A stretch of DNA of 13,197 nucleotides from an uncultured Christensenellaceae bacterium (lineage in GTDB: Bacteria > Bacillota > Clostridia > Christensenellales > Pumilibacteraceae), in assembly GCA_910587805.1 (NCBI GenBank), contig CAJUNM010000043.1:1-13197 (forward strand). The letters are read 5' to 3'. Under the pieces are notes generated by a model. The model had not been told where the DNA came from, made no database searches, and saw nothing but the letters and a program-made list of their open reading frames with translations. This document shows positions 6,801-13,133 of this stretch, in pieces (the first letter of the stretch is position 1; every line of letters starts with the position of its first letter). The translations under genes and the position numbers were made by a program.

Positions 6801-7821
6801 TGGCTGCCAACCGCGTAAACACCGACGCATCGCTCTTGAGCAATACTGTGAGTATGCACTTTTTGGTAAACGACGCTGTATCAACATTACCTGTCACCGT
6901 ATACTGATCGTCTCTGAGCGGGAGTCTGTTCCCGTTAAAATACGACGCGCGTATATTCGGCTTTGCCTCGCTCGTTTTCGCGCCGTGCGCGATGTACAGC
7001 GAGCCTTCCGACTCGAGCGCGTAAATATCCCCGTCCGTATAATCGGCTTTCGCCACTACCGTTACGGGCAGATCGAGGGGCAGTTCCGTGCCGCCGCGCG
7101 CCCATATTACGCGTACGCTCTCCGTGCCGACGGCAAGCTTTTCGACGCTCGCCGAAAACTCGTTTGCAACTACTTCCGTATGCCCGTCGTTAAAGCTGAC
7201 GGTAGCAGTCATGCCGTCCGTATCGAACGCCATATCGTCCGAATAATAAACGCGATACGGCGTGTTCTTTACCGCAATGCCGACAGGCACGACGTCCTCG
7301 AGCGAACACTCCACTTCCGCGGTGAGTACTTTCGGCTCGGGTGTATCGGGCGTTTCGGTCTCGCCGTCGGTCTCTACATCGGTGTCGCCCTCGCTTTCGG
7401 TCTCGTCGGCGGGCGGCGTCCACGCGTATGAAATACGTACCGTACCGCCGTCCGTAACAAAATCATCGGGCACGGTTATATCGTATACGTTCGGTTGCAA
7501 AATCTCGTCGAACGCTCTGCCCTTTTCGGTAAAATGCGCTATCACTGCAAAATCGGAGTTTTGCGGCGCGGCTTTGCCGTTGTCGTAATAGGTAACGTTA
7601 TCATTGAGACTCGCCGACAAGCCCGTTATCTCGAGCGGCAGCGTTTGCAAATATTTCTGATAATCGCGATCGGCTATCGCCGCATCGTAGTATTCCTTCC
7701 ACGAAAAGTACGACGGCAGCATAATCCCGAGCGTCGACGAGCCGACTATTATCACGGACGCGCCGACCGCTATGCCGGTCAAGAACTTTTTACTCTTGAA
7801 GATATCCGTTTTCTTGCTCAT
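3802..7821 (-). CDS. Membrane-anchored surface protein: Ig-like segments, CBM6/35-like module and three propeller-like repeats
   Basis: The 1339-residue protein starts with a lysine-rich segment and one hydrophobic anchor (about 11-36), so the rest is probably outside the cell. Residues 54-345 look like beta-rich Ig-like modules, interrupted by a Thr/Glu/Asp-rich linker at 137-163. Residues 346-472 (IEAEAAEFSGS...VIPGAALKAENDNTIKFEF...LMIDRLNIEA) resemble a galactose-binding-fold carbohydrate module of the CBM6/35 type. From 510 to the end there are three related blocks of about 250-290 residues, near 510-750, 801-1052 and 1091-1339. They begin with G(Y/H)G-GxxSDGxYxY-like motifs and hold repeated strands such as KDGTLYVVAG and PLxVYxWxG, as in beta-propellers. 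No catalytic residues are recognisable. AAAGGAG ten bases upstream supports the start, and the ATG overlaps the GH3 stop as ATGA, so translation is probably coupled. A glycan-binding partner of the GH3 enzyme is an inference from this context. Confidence 0.85.
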   Translation of the reverse strand: MSKKTDIFKSKKFLTGIAVGASVIIVGSSTLGIMLPSYFSWKEYYDAAIADRDYQKYLQTLPLEITGLSASLNDNVTYYDNGKAAPQNSDFAVIAHFTEKGRAFDEILQPNVYDITVPDDFVTDGGTVRISYAWTPPADETESEGDTDVETDGETETPDTPEPKVLTAEVECSLEDVVPVGIAVKNTPYRVYYSDDMAFDTDGMTATVSFNDGHTEVVANEFSASVEKLAVGTESVRVIWARGGTELPLDLPVTVVAKADYTDGDIYALESEGSLYIAHGAKTSEAKPNIRASYFNGNRLPLRDDQYTVTGNVDTASFTKKCILTVLLKSDASVFTRLAATVKTGIEAEAAEFSGSKQEFTEDGVTYVVPQKGAIMAVGLSSDAVAKPDLSLRIAAAGDGESLALHENVKMTVNGRRVIIPRGTQVRCDGSFYDVVIPGAALKAENDNTIKFEFYGDDANKLMIDRLNIEAGYKGEFYASTEKYLTVTAEQGIPAKFDNEITKNWDTIGGRAYGHGICSDGTYIYIIGTSWAGGGVGRAAVVIKYDPVNKVRVAQSALTETAVLESTAGITYYDGKIIIYFMDGRKMYVPVDNFTEGCEFSEYSDFEFEGLEDAVLNDVYYNTTKQKFAVFSGSSVYIFDKDKKSVGGFSIAGEFASSKRMTGSADYIYVHYTVDGRYSPLVHVYDWNGNYIGKQSIPVSEDFLKANGIVALDGTNIQGLAVVNGDFYATMLRFRQKNGTTVVYDDSCCMLKVSMRKLSKRLDPAFTTSEYIYATADAGVSPSFGASPTTGEYGGVEGTTGYGMGGASDGEYLYFANNRDGNAATVVSKVDPTDYSMVATSAKFSVSESVSQTDNSRMFVKDGTLYVVAGDVYSIALADFAAGCVIVKDEAMTALLSQNGAYTLKDAHYDEINDKYAVLANSGALYILNAAGAQQGENITPVYTGMAVSSVTGDQDNIYVSFKANFQNTLPLEVYSWSGDKLYNLNVNGISLGTYVDNASGQAVTKKYSYNIQSVYMHNGTMHATVCNWSGGNQTREIRAYDFTTSPDLSVFMNLETFTDYLAECYDSSVQPKFTAAPTIGDRGSINGTDMYAMGGASYGEYMYVANSRDQNAAFVISKVRISDMTVVAASNTVNVATAVADRDNSRLFIKDGTLYVVAGDVYSIALADFAAGCVIAKDEAMTALLSQNGAHILKSAYYNAKADKYIVLTDNTKKGNNPMYILNGDGSVAKSAFTQAYGDGLYTSSVCGDDEYFYLSHSKNSQATLPIHVFDWEGNLKFTLSVSGINLGQNSSGGMHNYNIQAIFMVNGKLHASVCTWDSGVNMFNDWTITPDLTVFDS
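4249..4379 (-). repeat. Near-identical intragenic repeat, copy in the third propeller block
   Basis: These 131 bases match 5119-5249 at 126 positions by direct comparison, exactly 870 bases (290 codons) away in the same frame. They encode the KDGTLYVVAGDVYSIALADF...DEAMTALLSQNGA segment of the third block. The flanking parts of the two blocks are clearly diverged. Confidence 0.9.
5119..5249 (-). repeat. Near-identical intragenic repeat, copy in the second propeller block
   Basis: Partner of 4249-4379, with five mismatches in 131 bases. Four of the five fall together at 5161-5170. The local identity, far higher than in the rest of the two blocks, suggests recent gene conversion or duplication. 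Confidence 0.9.
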
Positions 7822-10800
7822 TGTTTTTTCTCTCCTTTGGATTTTGTGCGCGCGGATTCGGCTTTGATTTTATATTTGATTGCCTGCTCTTTCGCCTTTT
7901 CCGCTCTGACTTCCGCATTTTGCGCGCGCTGTTCGTAGTCTGCCGCGCGTTCTTCATGGGTACGAGGCGGCGACTTCTTTTTCGGCTTTTTCTTTATCTC
8001 AACCGCCTGCGCGACTTCGGTTTGTTCCTCATCTCGAGCCGAAACGTCGCCTTCCGCGACGGTCGCGGATTCTCCGCCGTCTGCGATAGTCTCGGTCGCT
8101 TGCTCTGTTTCAGGAGATTCGTCCGCTATCGCGGTTTCCGCATCGGCTACGTTTGCCGCCGTTTCGTTTTCCGCAACGTGAGGTTCCGGCTCTTGCTCGA
8201 TACCGTCGCCGATCGTTATTTCGGCGGACTGCGCATCGGCTTCGGTCGAAACGTCCGCGGCATGGAACGGTTCGTTTTGCGCCGTACTGCCGCCGTATAC
8301 CAAAGCGTCGGCAGTCGCGCCGTCGCCGCCTATAGCGGATCGAACGCTTTGCCCGTTTTTGGATTTTAAGAATACGGAGAACAATACGAGTATGAGCCAC
8401 AGCGCGCAACCTACGCCGATAAACACATCGAGCGAATAAAGCATCGGTTGCCACCAGCTCCAAGTGTTGATGCTCGTGGTAGCTATAATGGTATCGTTCT
8501 GATCGGGATTGGCTATATACATGCGCTCGTTATAGTCGGCGTGCAGCCACATATAAAGCACTTGTTTTACGCTCTCGCGCATGCGTTGCTGCAAGCGCGC
8601 AGAGCTGCTCTCGTTGTAGCTGCCGATTGAAAGACTGACGCCCATGCCGAGGTTGCCGCCTGCGCGCAATATGGAATCGCACCAAGCATTGTTGCCGATA
8701 TAGTCGGTGGTTATCGCTCCTTTGAACTTCCATTCACGGCGCAACACTCCCGTCAAAAGTCCTACCGTAGTTTCCGAGTGCTCGCCGCCCACGCCCTGAT
8801 ACGTGGTCATGCAGCCGAGCGCTCCGCCCTCCACGAACGCCATACGGAACGGACGCAAGTATATCTCTCGCAACCCCTGTTCTGTCGTCCATATATTTGT
8901 ACCGCCGTAGCCGTACAGCGCGAAATGCTTGAGAAAACAGTATCTGCCGCGCGTGTTCAAGCCCTTTACGGCATTGGTTATTATGCGACCCGCAAGGTAC
9001 GCGTCCTCGCTCGGCGATTCGTGATTGCGCCCGAAAAATGCGCTGCGGTGCATATCTATAGCCCAGCCCCAGACACCCATAACGCCGACGCCTTTCATAT
9101 CGTCGCCGAACGCCTTGCCGAACTCATAGGCGAGGTTCGGATTCCACGTTTGCGCCACTGTGACCATCGTGGGATAACCCGTGCCGCGCGGAGCGTAGTT
9201 AAAGCCCTTGATCTGCGCGGGACCGTCGAGATCGCGCAGCCACGGCTTGCCGACCGAGCCGATCTCCGCCGAACCGTAGTAACGGTTGGTGAGCGATACG
9301 AACTCCGCAGGCGTTACTTGATCGAGCACCGCTCCCCACTCGTCGGCGTCATAGTTTTCGCCGAGTTTTTTGCCAAGCTCGGTTATTGCATTGTTCTCGG
9401 CAAGTTTAAGTCCGTTCTTTGCGCCCCAAGTCGGTTTATCCGTAGGCGTCGCATCGCCGAACTCGTCCACCTTTGCGTTATCCCACGCCTCGGCGCGTGC
9501 TTTGTTGTAATCCCACGGATTGCCCATATCGGGCGTTATGGCGCGGCTTGTGTTGATCTCGCTCCACCCGCTCGGCTTGACGAACGAGCTGCGCGTAAAC
9601 CACGGTATATCCGCCGTGAAAGTCCCGTCCTTGGAATTTGCGTCTATCGGCGCGGCGTCTATTGTCTTTTCACCTGTAAAGAGATTGTCGACGGGGCTTT
9701 CCGTCACGGGATCGACGTCTATGTTTATAAGCTCCGCAACGTTGTAATCAAAGCTACCCGCCTGTTTTTCTTTACCGTCTTTATAGTACACGTCTTTTAC
9801 CGTGTGACTGTCGGTGCGAAGGCTCAACGTGTATTTGCCCGCGTCAAGCTCCCAACCCGTGTGAGTGTCCTCGCCCTTGTTGTTTAATCCGTAACAATCG
9901 TACGATGCAAAGTCGTACGCATCGAGCGTTATCGTTATATCCTCGTCCGCCTGCGGCTCGAGTATATTCGTCTTGTTAAACCCGACGAGCGATACGCTCG
10001 CTTTTTCTATTTCGCCTTCGTAATACTGCGGCGTTACGTAAACTTCCACTACGTCTCTGCCGCGAACGTTTCCCGTGTTCTTTACGTTGACCACTACGTC
10101 AATTTTTGTTTTATCCGTTATGTTGCCGTTCGGCGCAAGCTCGGCAGGTTCTTCGTCCTCGCCGAGTTTGTCGTTGTGCAAATAAAAACCTTTCACCGTC
10201 CAATCGAACTCGGTATAAGATAATCCGTGCCCGAACGGGAACTGCACTACTTTATCGTAACCGCCGTATTCATCCCAAACGCCCTCTGCGTCCGCCGTTT
10301 CGTACCATTTGTAACCGACGTAAATATTCTCGGTTATATCCATATACGATTGCCCATTGTCGCTATAAGTCTTGCTCAAGAACACGTTGCCGGGGTTGGT
10401 GAACATGTCGTACGGGAATATATCGACCGTCTTGCCCGACGGAGATACGTCGCCGTACAAGAGTTTGGGAATACTCGCCGCGCCGCGCGTTCCCGTAAAC
10501 CCGAGGTATAAGCACGCATCGATCCCTTCGATCGTATCCAAAAATCCGCACTCGAACGGATTGGACATGTTCATAAGCACGATCACGTTCTCGAACTTCT
10601 CGCCGCAGTATTTCAGTAGCGCTTCTTCTTCTGTCGATAGCTCGAGATAATGGCGCGTATTGTCGTTTATAGAACCGGGCCCCGCCTTTTCCTGCATGGT
10701 AGTCGATCCGTTCATAGCCTCGCCCGCCATTCTGCTTATCACAACCAAAGCCGTATCCGAATACTGTTCGGAATAGCTCAAAAGATCGTCGGTATAATAC

Positions 10801-11327
10801 GACTTATCGTTTATTTTCGGTTCTTTGAGCGGAGTCAGTTCGCTTATATGCGCGCCCTTGAGATCGGCGCTCTGGTGATCGGGCTTTCTGTATTTGCAAT
10901 ACATATCGTAAAGCCGCCTGTTGTATTGTACGCCGTACGCGTTGAGCGCTTTGCAAAGATCGACGTTCTTATTGAAATCGTCGTCTTCGGGCGCAACACC
11001 GCCCGATGCGTTCCTGCCTTCGCTGCCGTATATCCAATCGACTGACCGCCAACCGAACACGTTTACCTGTTTGATAGATTTATCGAGCGGCAGCGCACCG
11101 TTGTTTTTAAGAAGAACTGCGCCTTCCTCCATAATGCGTCGGCTCATTTCCTGTCCGACTTCGCTCGATTGCGCCATCGCTTCCTCGTCCACTATCGGCG
11201 GGGATAAAAGCGTGCTTATCTCCTGCTCGAAGCGGAAAGCAATGCTGTTGCCCACAATGAGCGCAACTACCAAAACGACTATAAGAAAGCCGTTTACCGA
11301 TAGTTTTACTATGTTGCGTTTCGTCAT
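7818..11327 (-). CDS. Membrane-anchored, domain-swapped GH3 family glycosidase (beta-glucosidase-like) with cytoplasmic tail
   Basis: The protein is about 1169 residues. After an N-terminal anchor (9-31) it has the GH3 domains in swapped order: first the alpha/beta sandwich (about 60-370; AVLLKNNGALPL, FPFGHGLSYTEF), then a fibronectin-III-like module (about 400-505; DVVEVYV), then the TIM-barrel part (about 670-930). The barrel holds the substrate-binding DGP (D701), GRNHE, KHF (800-802) and the nucleophile Asp875 in TTDY. Glu203 in SRMAGE is the best candidate acid/base. A second membrane segment (965-988) precedes a tail of about 180 residues, acidic at first, then KKKPKKK and an Ala/Glu/Arg/Lys-rich helix likely to form a coiled coil. 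The family removes terminal beta-linked sugars; the sugar here is not predictable. AGGAGG is five bases from the ATG at 11327 but only two from the ATG at 11330, so the second is preferred. Confidence 0.9.
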   Translation of the reverse strand: MTKRNIVKLSVNGFLIVVLVVALIVGNSIAFRFEQEISTLLSPPIVDEEAMAQSSEVGQEMSRRIMEEGAVLLKNNGALPLDKSIKQVNVFGWRSVDWIYGSEGRNASGGVAPEDDDFNKNVDLCKALNAYGVQYNRRLYDMYCKYRKPDHQSADLKGAHISELTPLKEPKINDKSYYTDDLLSYSEQYSDTALVVISRMAGEAMNGSTTMQEKAGPGSINDNTRHYLELSTEEEALLKYCGEKFENVIVLMNMSNPFECGFLDTIEGIDACLYLGFTGTRGAASIPKLLYGDVSPSGKTVDIFPYDMFTNPGNVFLSKTYSDNGQSYMDITENIYVGYKWYETADAEGVWDEYGGYDKVVQFPFGHGLSYTEFDWTVKGFYLHNDKLGEDEEPAELAPNGNITDKTKIDVVVNVKNTGNVRGRDVVEVYVTPQYYEGEIEKASVSLVGFNKTNILEPQADEDITITLDAYDFASYDCYGLNNKGEDTHTGWELDAGKYTLSLRTDSHTVKDVYYKDGKEKQAGSFDYNVAELINIDVDPVTESPVDNLFTGEKTIDAAPIDANSKDGTFTADIPWFTRSSFVKPSGWSEINTSRAITPDMGNPWDYNKARAEAWDNAKVDEFGDATPTDKPTWGAKNGLKLAENNAITELGKKLGENYDADEWGAVLDQVTPAEFVSLTNRYYGSAEIGSVGKPWLRDLDGPAQIKGFNYAPRGTGYPTMVTVAQTWNPNLAYEFGKAFGDDMKGVGVMGVWGWAIDMHRSAFFGRNHESPSEDAYLAGRIITNAVKGLNTRGRYCFLKHFALYGYGGTNIWTTEQGLREIYLRPFRMAFVEGGALGCMTTYQGVGGEHSETTVGLLTGVLRREWKFKGAITTDYIGNNAWCDSILRAGGNLGMGVSLSIGSYNESSSARLQQRMRESVKQVLYMWLHADYNERMYIANPDQNDTIIATTSINTWSWWQPMLYSLDVFIGVGCALWLILVLFSVFLKSKNGQSVRSAIGGDGATADALVYGGSTAQNEPFHAADVSTEADAQSAEITIGDGIEQEPEPHVAENETAANVADAETAIADESPETEQATETIADGGESATVAEGDVSARDEEQTEVAQAVEIKKKPKKKSPPRTHEERAADYEQRAQNAEVRAEKAKEQAIKYKIKAESARTKSKGEKKQ

Positions 11328-11386
11328 CATATCCTCCTGACATTTTTAGGTTGAGTAAACATACGTCTGCCCATACCGTTGATGCC

Positions 11387-11395
11387 ATTATATCA
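11387..11395 (-). promoter_or_regulatory. Extended -10 promoter of the GH3/propeller operon, weak -35
   Basis: On the minus strand TGATATAAT gives a consensus -10 (TATAAT, 11387-11392) with the extended TG. The hexamer 17 bases upstream reads GGTTTT, a poor -35, as in promoters that need an activator. Transcription should start near 11380, giving a leader of about 50 bases. The direct repeats at 11421-11456 then lie at about -41 to -76. Confidence 0.65.
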
Positions 11396-11420
11396 TATAA
11401 AAAACGGAAAAACCGCCGAT

Positions 11421-11456
11421 AACCCAACTCGATATCCATACAACCTAACTCGATAT
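11421..11456 (-). promoter_or_regulatory. Two 21-bp-spaced direct repeats, candidate LytTR-type operator
   Basis: On the minus strand ATATCGAGTTAGGTT (11442-11456) and ATATCGAGTTGGGTT (11421-11435) match at 14 of 15 positions, with starts exactly 21 bp apart (two helical turns). LytTR regulators such as AgrA bind pairs of short direct repeats with a GTT core at this periodicity. The core here (CGAGTTRGG) fits the last seven positions of the commonly cited consensus but not the first two. The location just upstream of a weak -35 fits an activator site. The neighbouring GHKL kinase, of the type that partners LytTR regulators, supports this reading. Confidence 0.6.
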
Positions 11457-11509
11457 TCGCACCGAGAAAATACCGAATTTTCCGGGTATTCATGAGTATT
11501 TATAAGGTT

Positions 11510-11707
11510 GAGATTCTTCACTTCGCTCGCAAGCTCGCTCGTTCGGAATGACAAAAAAACACACTGTATCGTAATACATATTTACAGATGTATTCAAGCG
11601 TTACTTCCGCCGCCCGATTATTCCCGCCGTTTATTCAGTCCGAACAACAATCCCCGTCCCGTCCGTTTTTTGTCATCCCGAGCGTTTTCTGCGTGCCGAA
11701 GAATCTC
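11510..11707. repeat. Inverted pair of dispersed repeats (copies B and C) around a 105-bp core
   Basis: Copy B (11510-11559, plus) runs from GAGATTCTTCACTTCGCTCG to GGAATGACAAAAAAAC. Copy C (11665-11707, minus) runs from GAGATTCTTCGGCACGCAG to GGGATGACAAAAAAC. The outer GAGATTCTTC and inner ATGACAAAAAA ends are shared, so together they form an imperfect inverted repeat of about 198 bp. It lies downstream of the kinase gene and might fold in RNA, but no coding capacity or clear target duplication is visible. It may be a small non-autonomous element or two independent insertions of one repeat family. Confidence 0.7.
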
Positions 11708-11732
11708 TATCTTAATACATTATCTCTGATTC

Positions 11733-13133
11733 TCACATAAACAGCACGGTCAGATCGAACTTGCCGCGCGCGGCGGCGATAGCAAGCTCGGCGTTGTATT
11801 TTTTGCAAACATACCGTATGCTTTTCATGCCGTAGCCGTGTATATCGTCGTTGCCCTTGGTGGACTTGGGCAATCCGTCCGAAAACTCGAGTTCCTTGCT
11901 CAAGCAATTGCTTTCGGTGATGCACGTAAATCCGTTTACGCGCCGCACCGACAGATTGACAAATCTCTGCTTACGCTCGAGCGGGCGCACCGCCTCGATC
12001 GCGTTGTCCATGATGTTCCCGAAAAGCGAGTACAGATCGGCGTCGCTCATAAACCCGAGCAGTTTGCCGTCCACAATGCAATACAGTTTGATGTCGTGCT
12101 TTTTGCAATACAGGCTCTTTTCGGTGAGTATGACGTCGAGCGTTTCGTTGCCCGTGTGAATATTGGCGTCGTATACGGAGATTATTTCGTCTATCTCTTT
12201 TACCGCGGCGGGACTTATCTCTTTGCCGACGACCGAGCGGATCTGATGTTTCATATCGTGACATTTCATATTGATAAGCTCGACGTTGCGCTTTGCGAGC
12301 GCGTACTGTTCGCCGGACTGCTTGAGCAGCCTGTCCGACGCGCGGTAATCGCGCTCGAACTGCTTGCGGTAAACGATCTCTATCATGAGATAAATGGTAA
12401 AGAACGAACTGCAAACGTTGTACAGTCCCAACAATACCACATAGAATGCGTCGAACTTCGGTCCGCTGTAGTATGTCACGAGCGCGGACACCACGATATT
12501 GAACAGCACGAAAAACGCAATAAAAATAAATACGGCGGAATTTTTCAGCTCGAATTTATTACTGTCTTTGAGCTTCCGCATGACGAACAACGCACTCGCA
12601 TAGTAAGTTATGGTATAGGTGAATATATAAGCGACAACGGAGAACAGCGTAAAAAACGCCGAGTCGAACGAGCCTGACAAGACCGACGTTTCGGGACTGC
12701 GCAAAGCGTTGAATATAACGGGGACAAACGACGCCGCCGCATCGCTGCCGTACGCGCCGCCTATGCCTGTCCCTTCGCCGAACATAGCGGCTATACCGAG
12801 CGAGATCAAGTCGAAAATCTGATACGCTATATGCTGCGTGGTGTATGCGGCTATCGCGCGGAACAGTATGGACACGCCGTTTTCGGCATAGCAAAACCAC
12901 ATGCCGAGCATAGATATACAGAATATGACTATAAACACGAACGAGCAGTACAGCGCGTTATATGCGGCAATGGGAATGGCAAACGCCGCACCGATACACA
13001 AAACGATAGTCGCAGCAAGCCGCAGCGCGAAGTATCCGCGCCGTTTCATTCCGCGACAAATCAAACATTCCGCTACGAGAAGTTCTACCGTGAAAAGTAC
13101 TTTATAAAAATACAAAGCGGTGGGAGCATACAT
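11733..13133 (-). CDS. GHKL-family sensor histidine kinase (AgrC-like)
   Basis: This 466-residue protein has about six or seven membrane segments in its first 252 residues. A cytoplasmic linker helix follows, then an H box KCHDMKHQIR with the phospho-accepting His292. The ATPase part has an N box LFGNIMDNAIEA (370-381) and a G box HGYGMKSI (about 432-439), as in the GHKL kinases of the AgrC/VirS type. These kinases sense peptides or envelope signals through a polytopic N-terminus and phosphorylate LytTR response regulators; the ligand here is unknown. The ATG at 13131-13133 overlaps the stop of the upstream gene as TGATG, which argues for translational coupling and against the TTG at 13134-13136. 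The only ribosome-binding-like element is an 11-G tract nine bases upstream. Downstream on the same strand lies the GH3 operon, which it may control. Confidence 0.9.
   Translation of the reverse strand: MYAPTALYFYKVLFTVELLVAECLICRGMKRRGYFALRLAATIVLCIGAAFAIPIAAYNALYCSFVFIVIFCISMLGMWFCYAENGVSILFRAIAAYTTQHIAYQIFDLISLGIAAMFGEGTGIGGAYGSDAAASFVPVIFNALRSPETSVLSGSFDSAFFTLFSVVAYIFTYTITYYASALFVMRKLKDSNKFELKNSAVFIFIAFFVLFNIVVSALVTYYSGPKFDAFYVVLLGLYNVCSSFFTIYLMIEIVYRKQFERDYRASDRLLKQSGEQYALAKRNVELINMKCHDMKHQIRSVVGKEISPAAVKEIDEIISVYDANIHTGNETLDVILTEKSLYCKKHDIKLYCIVDGKLLGFMSDADLYSLFGNIMDNAIEAVRPLERKQRFVNLSVRRVNGFTCITESNCLSKELEFSDGLPKSTKGNDDIHGYGMKSIRYVCKKYNAELAIAAARGKFDLTVLFM

Larger units (their letters stand above)
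11331..11732. other. Intergenic region between the sensor kinase and the GH3 operon
   Basis: These roughly 400 bases hold no gene I can support. Read in the direction of the operon (right to left) they contain an inverted pair of dispersed repeats (11510-11707), two 21-bp-spaced direct repeats (11421-11456), an extended -10 promoter (11387-11395), a leader of about 50 bases and the AGGAGG site of the GH3 gene. No riboswitch-like structure or simple hairpin-plus-T-run terminator was recognised. Confidence 0.7.

Noticed and set aside
6709..7431. 240-codon plus-strand open frame opposite the propeller gene
   Set aside because: Shadow frame of the Ig-like and CBM-like region; arginine-rich, low-complexity translation with no start signals.
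8778..9887. Long plus-strand open frame opposite the GH3 gene
   Set aside because: It lies fully inside the well-supported GH3 coding region, its translation is rich in Arg, Cys and His without domain motifs, and no promoter or ribosome binding site was seen.
11107..11493. 128-codon minus-strand open frame spanning the GH3 promoter and N-terminus
   Set aside because: It overlaps the GH3 start in another frame, covers the predicted operator and promoter, and has no family resemblance.
11838..12677. 279-codon plus-strand open frame opposite the sensor kinase
   Set aside because: The opposite strand encodes clear H, N and G boxes; the plus-strand translation has no recognisable motif and mirrors the GC-rich third positions of the kinase.
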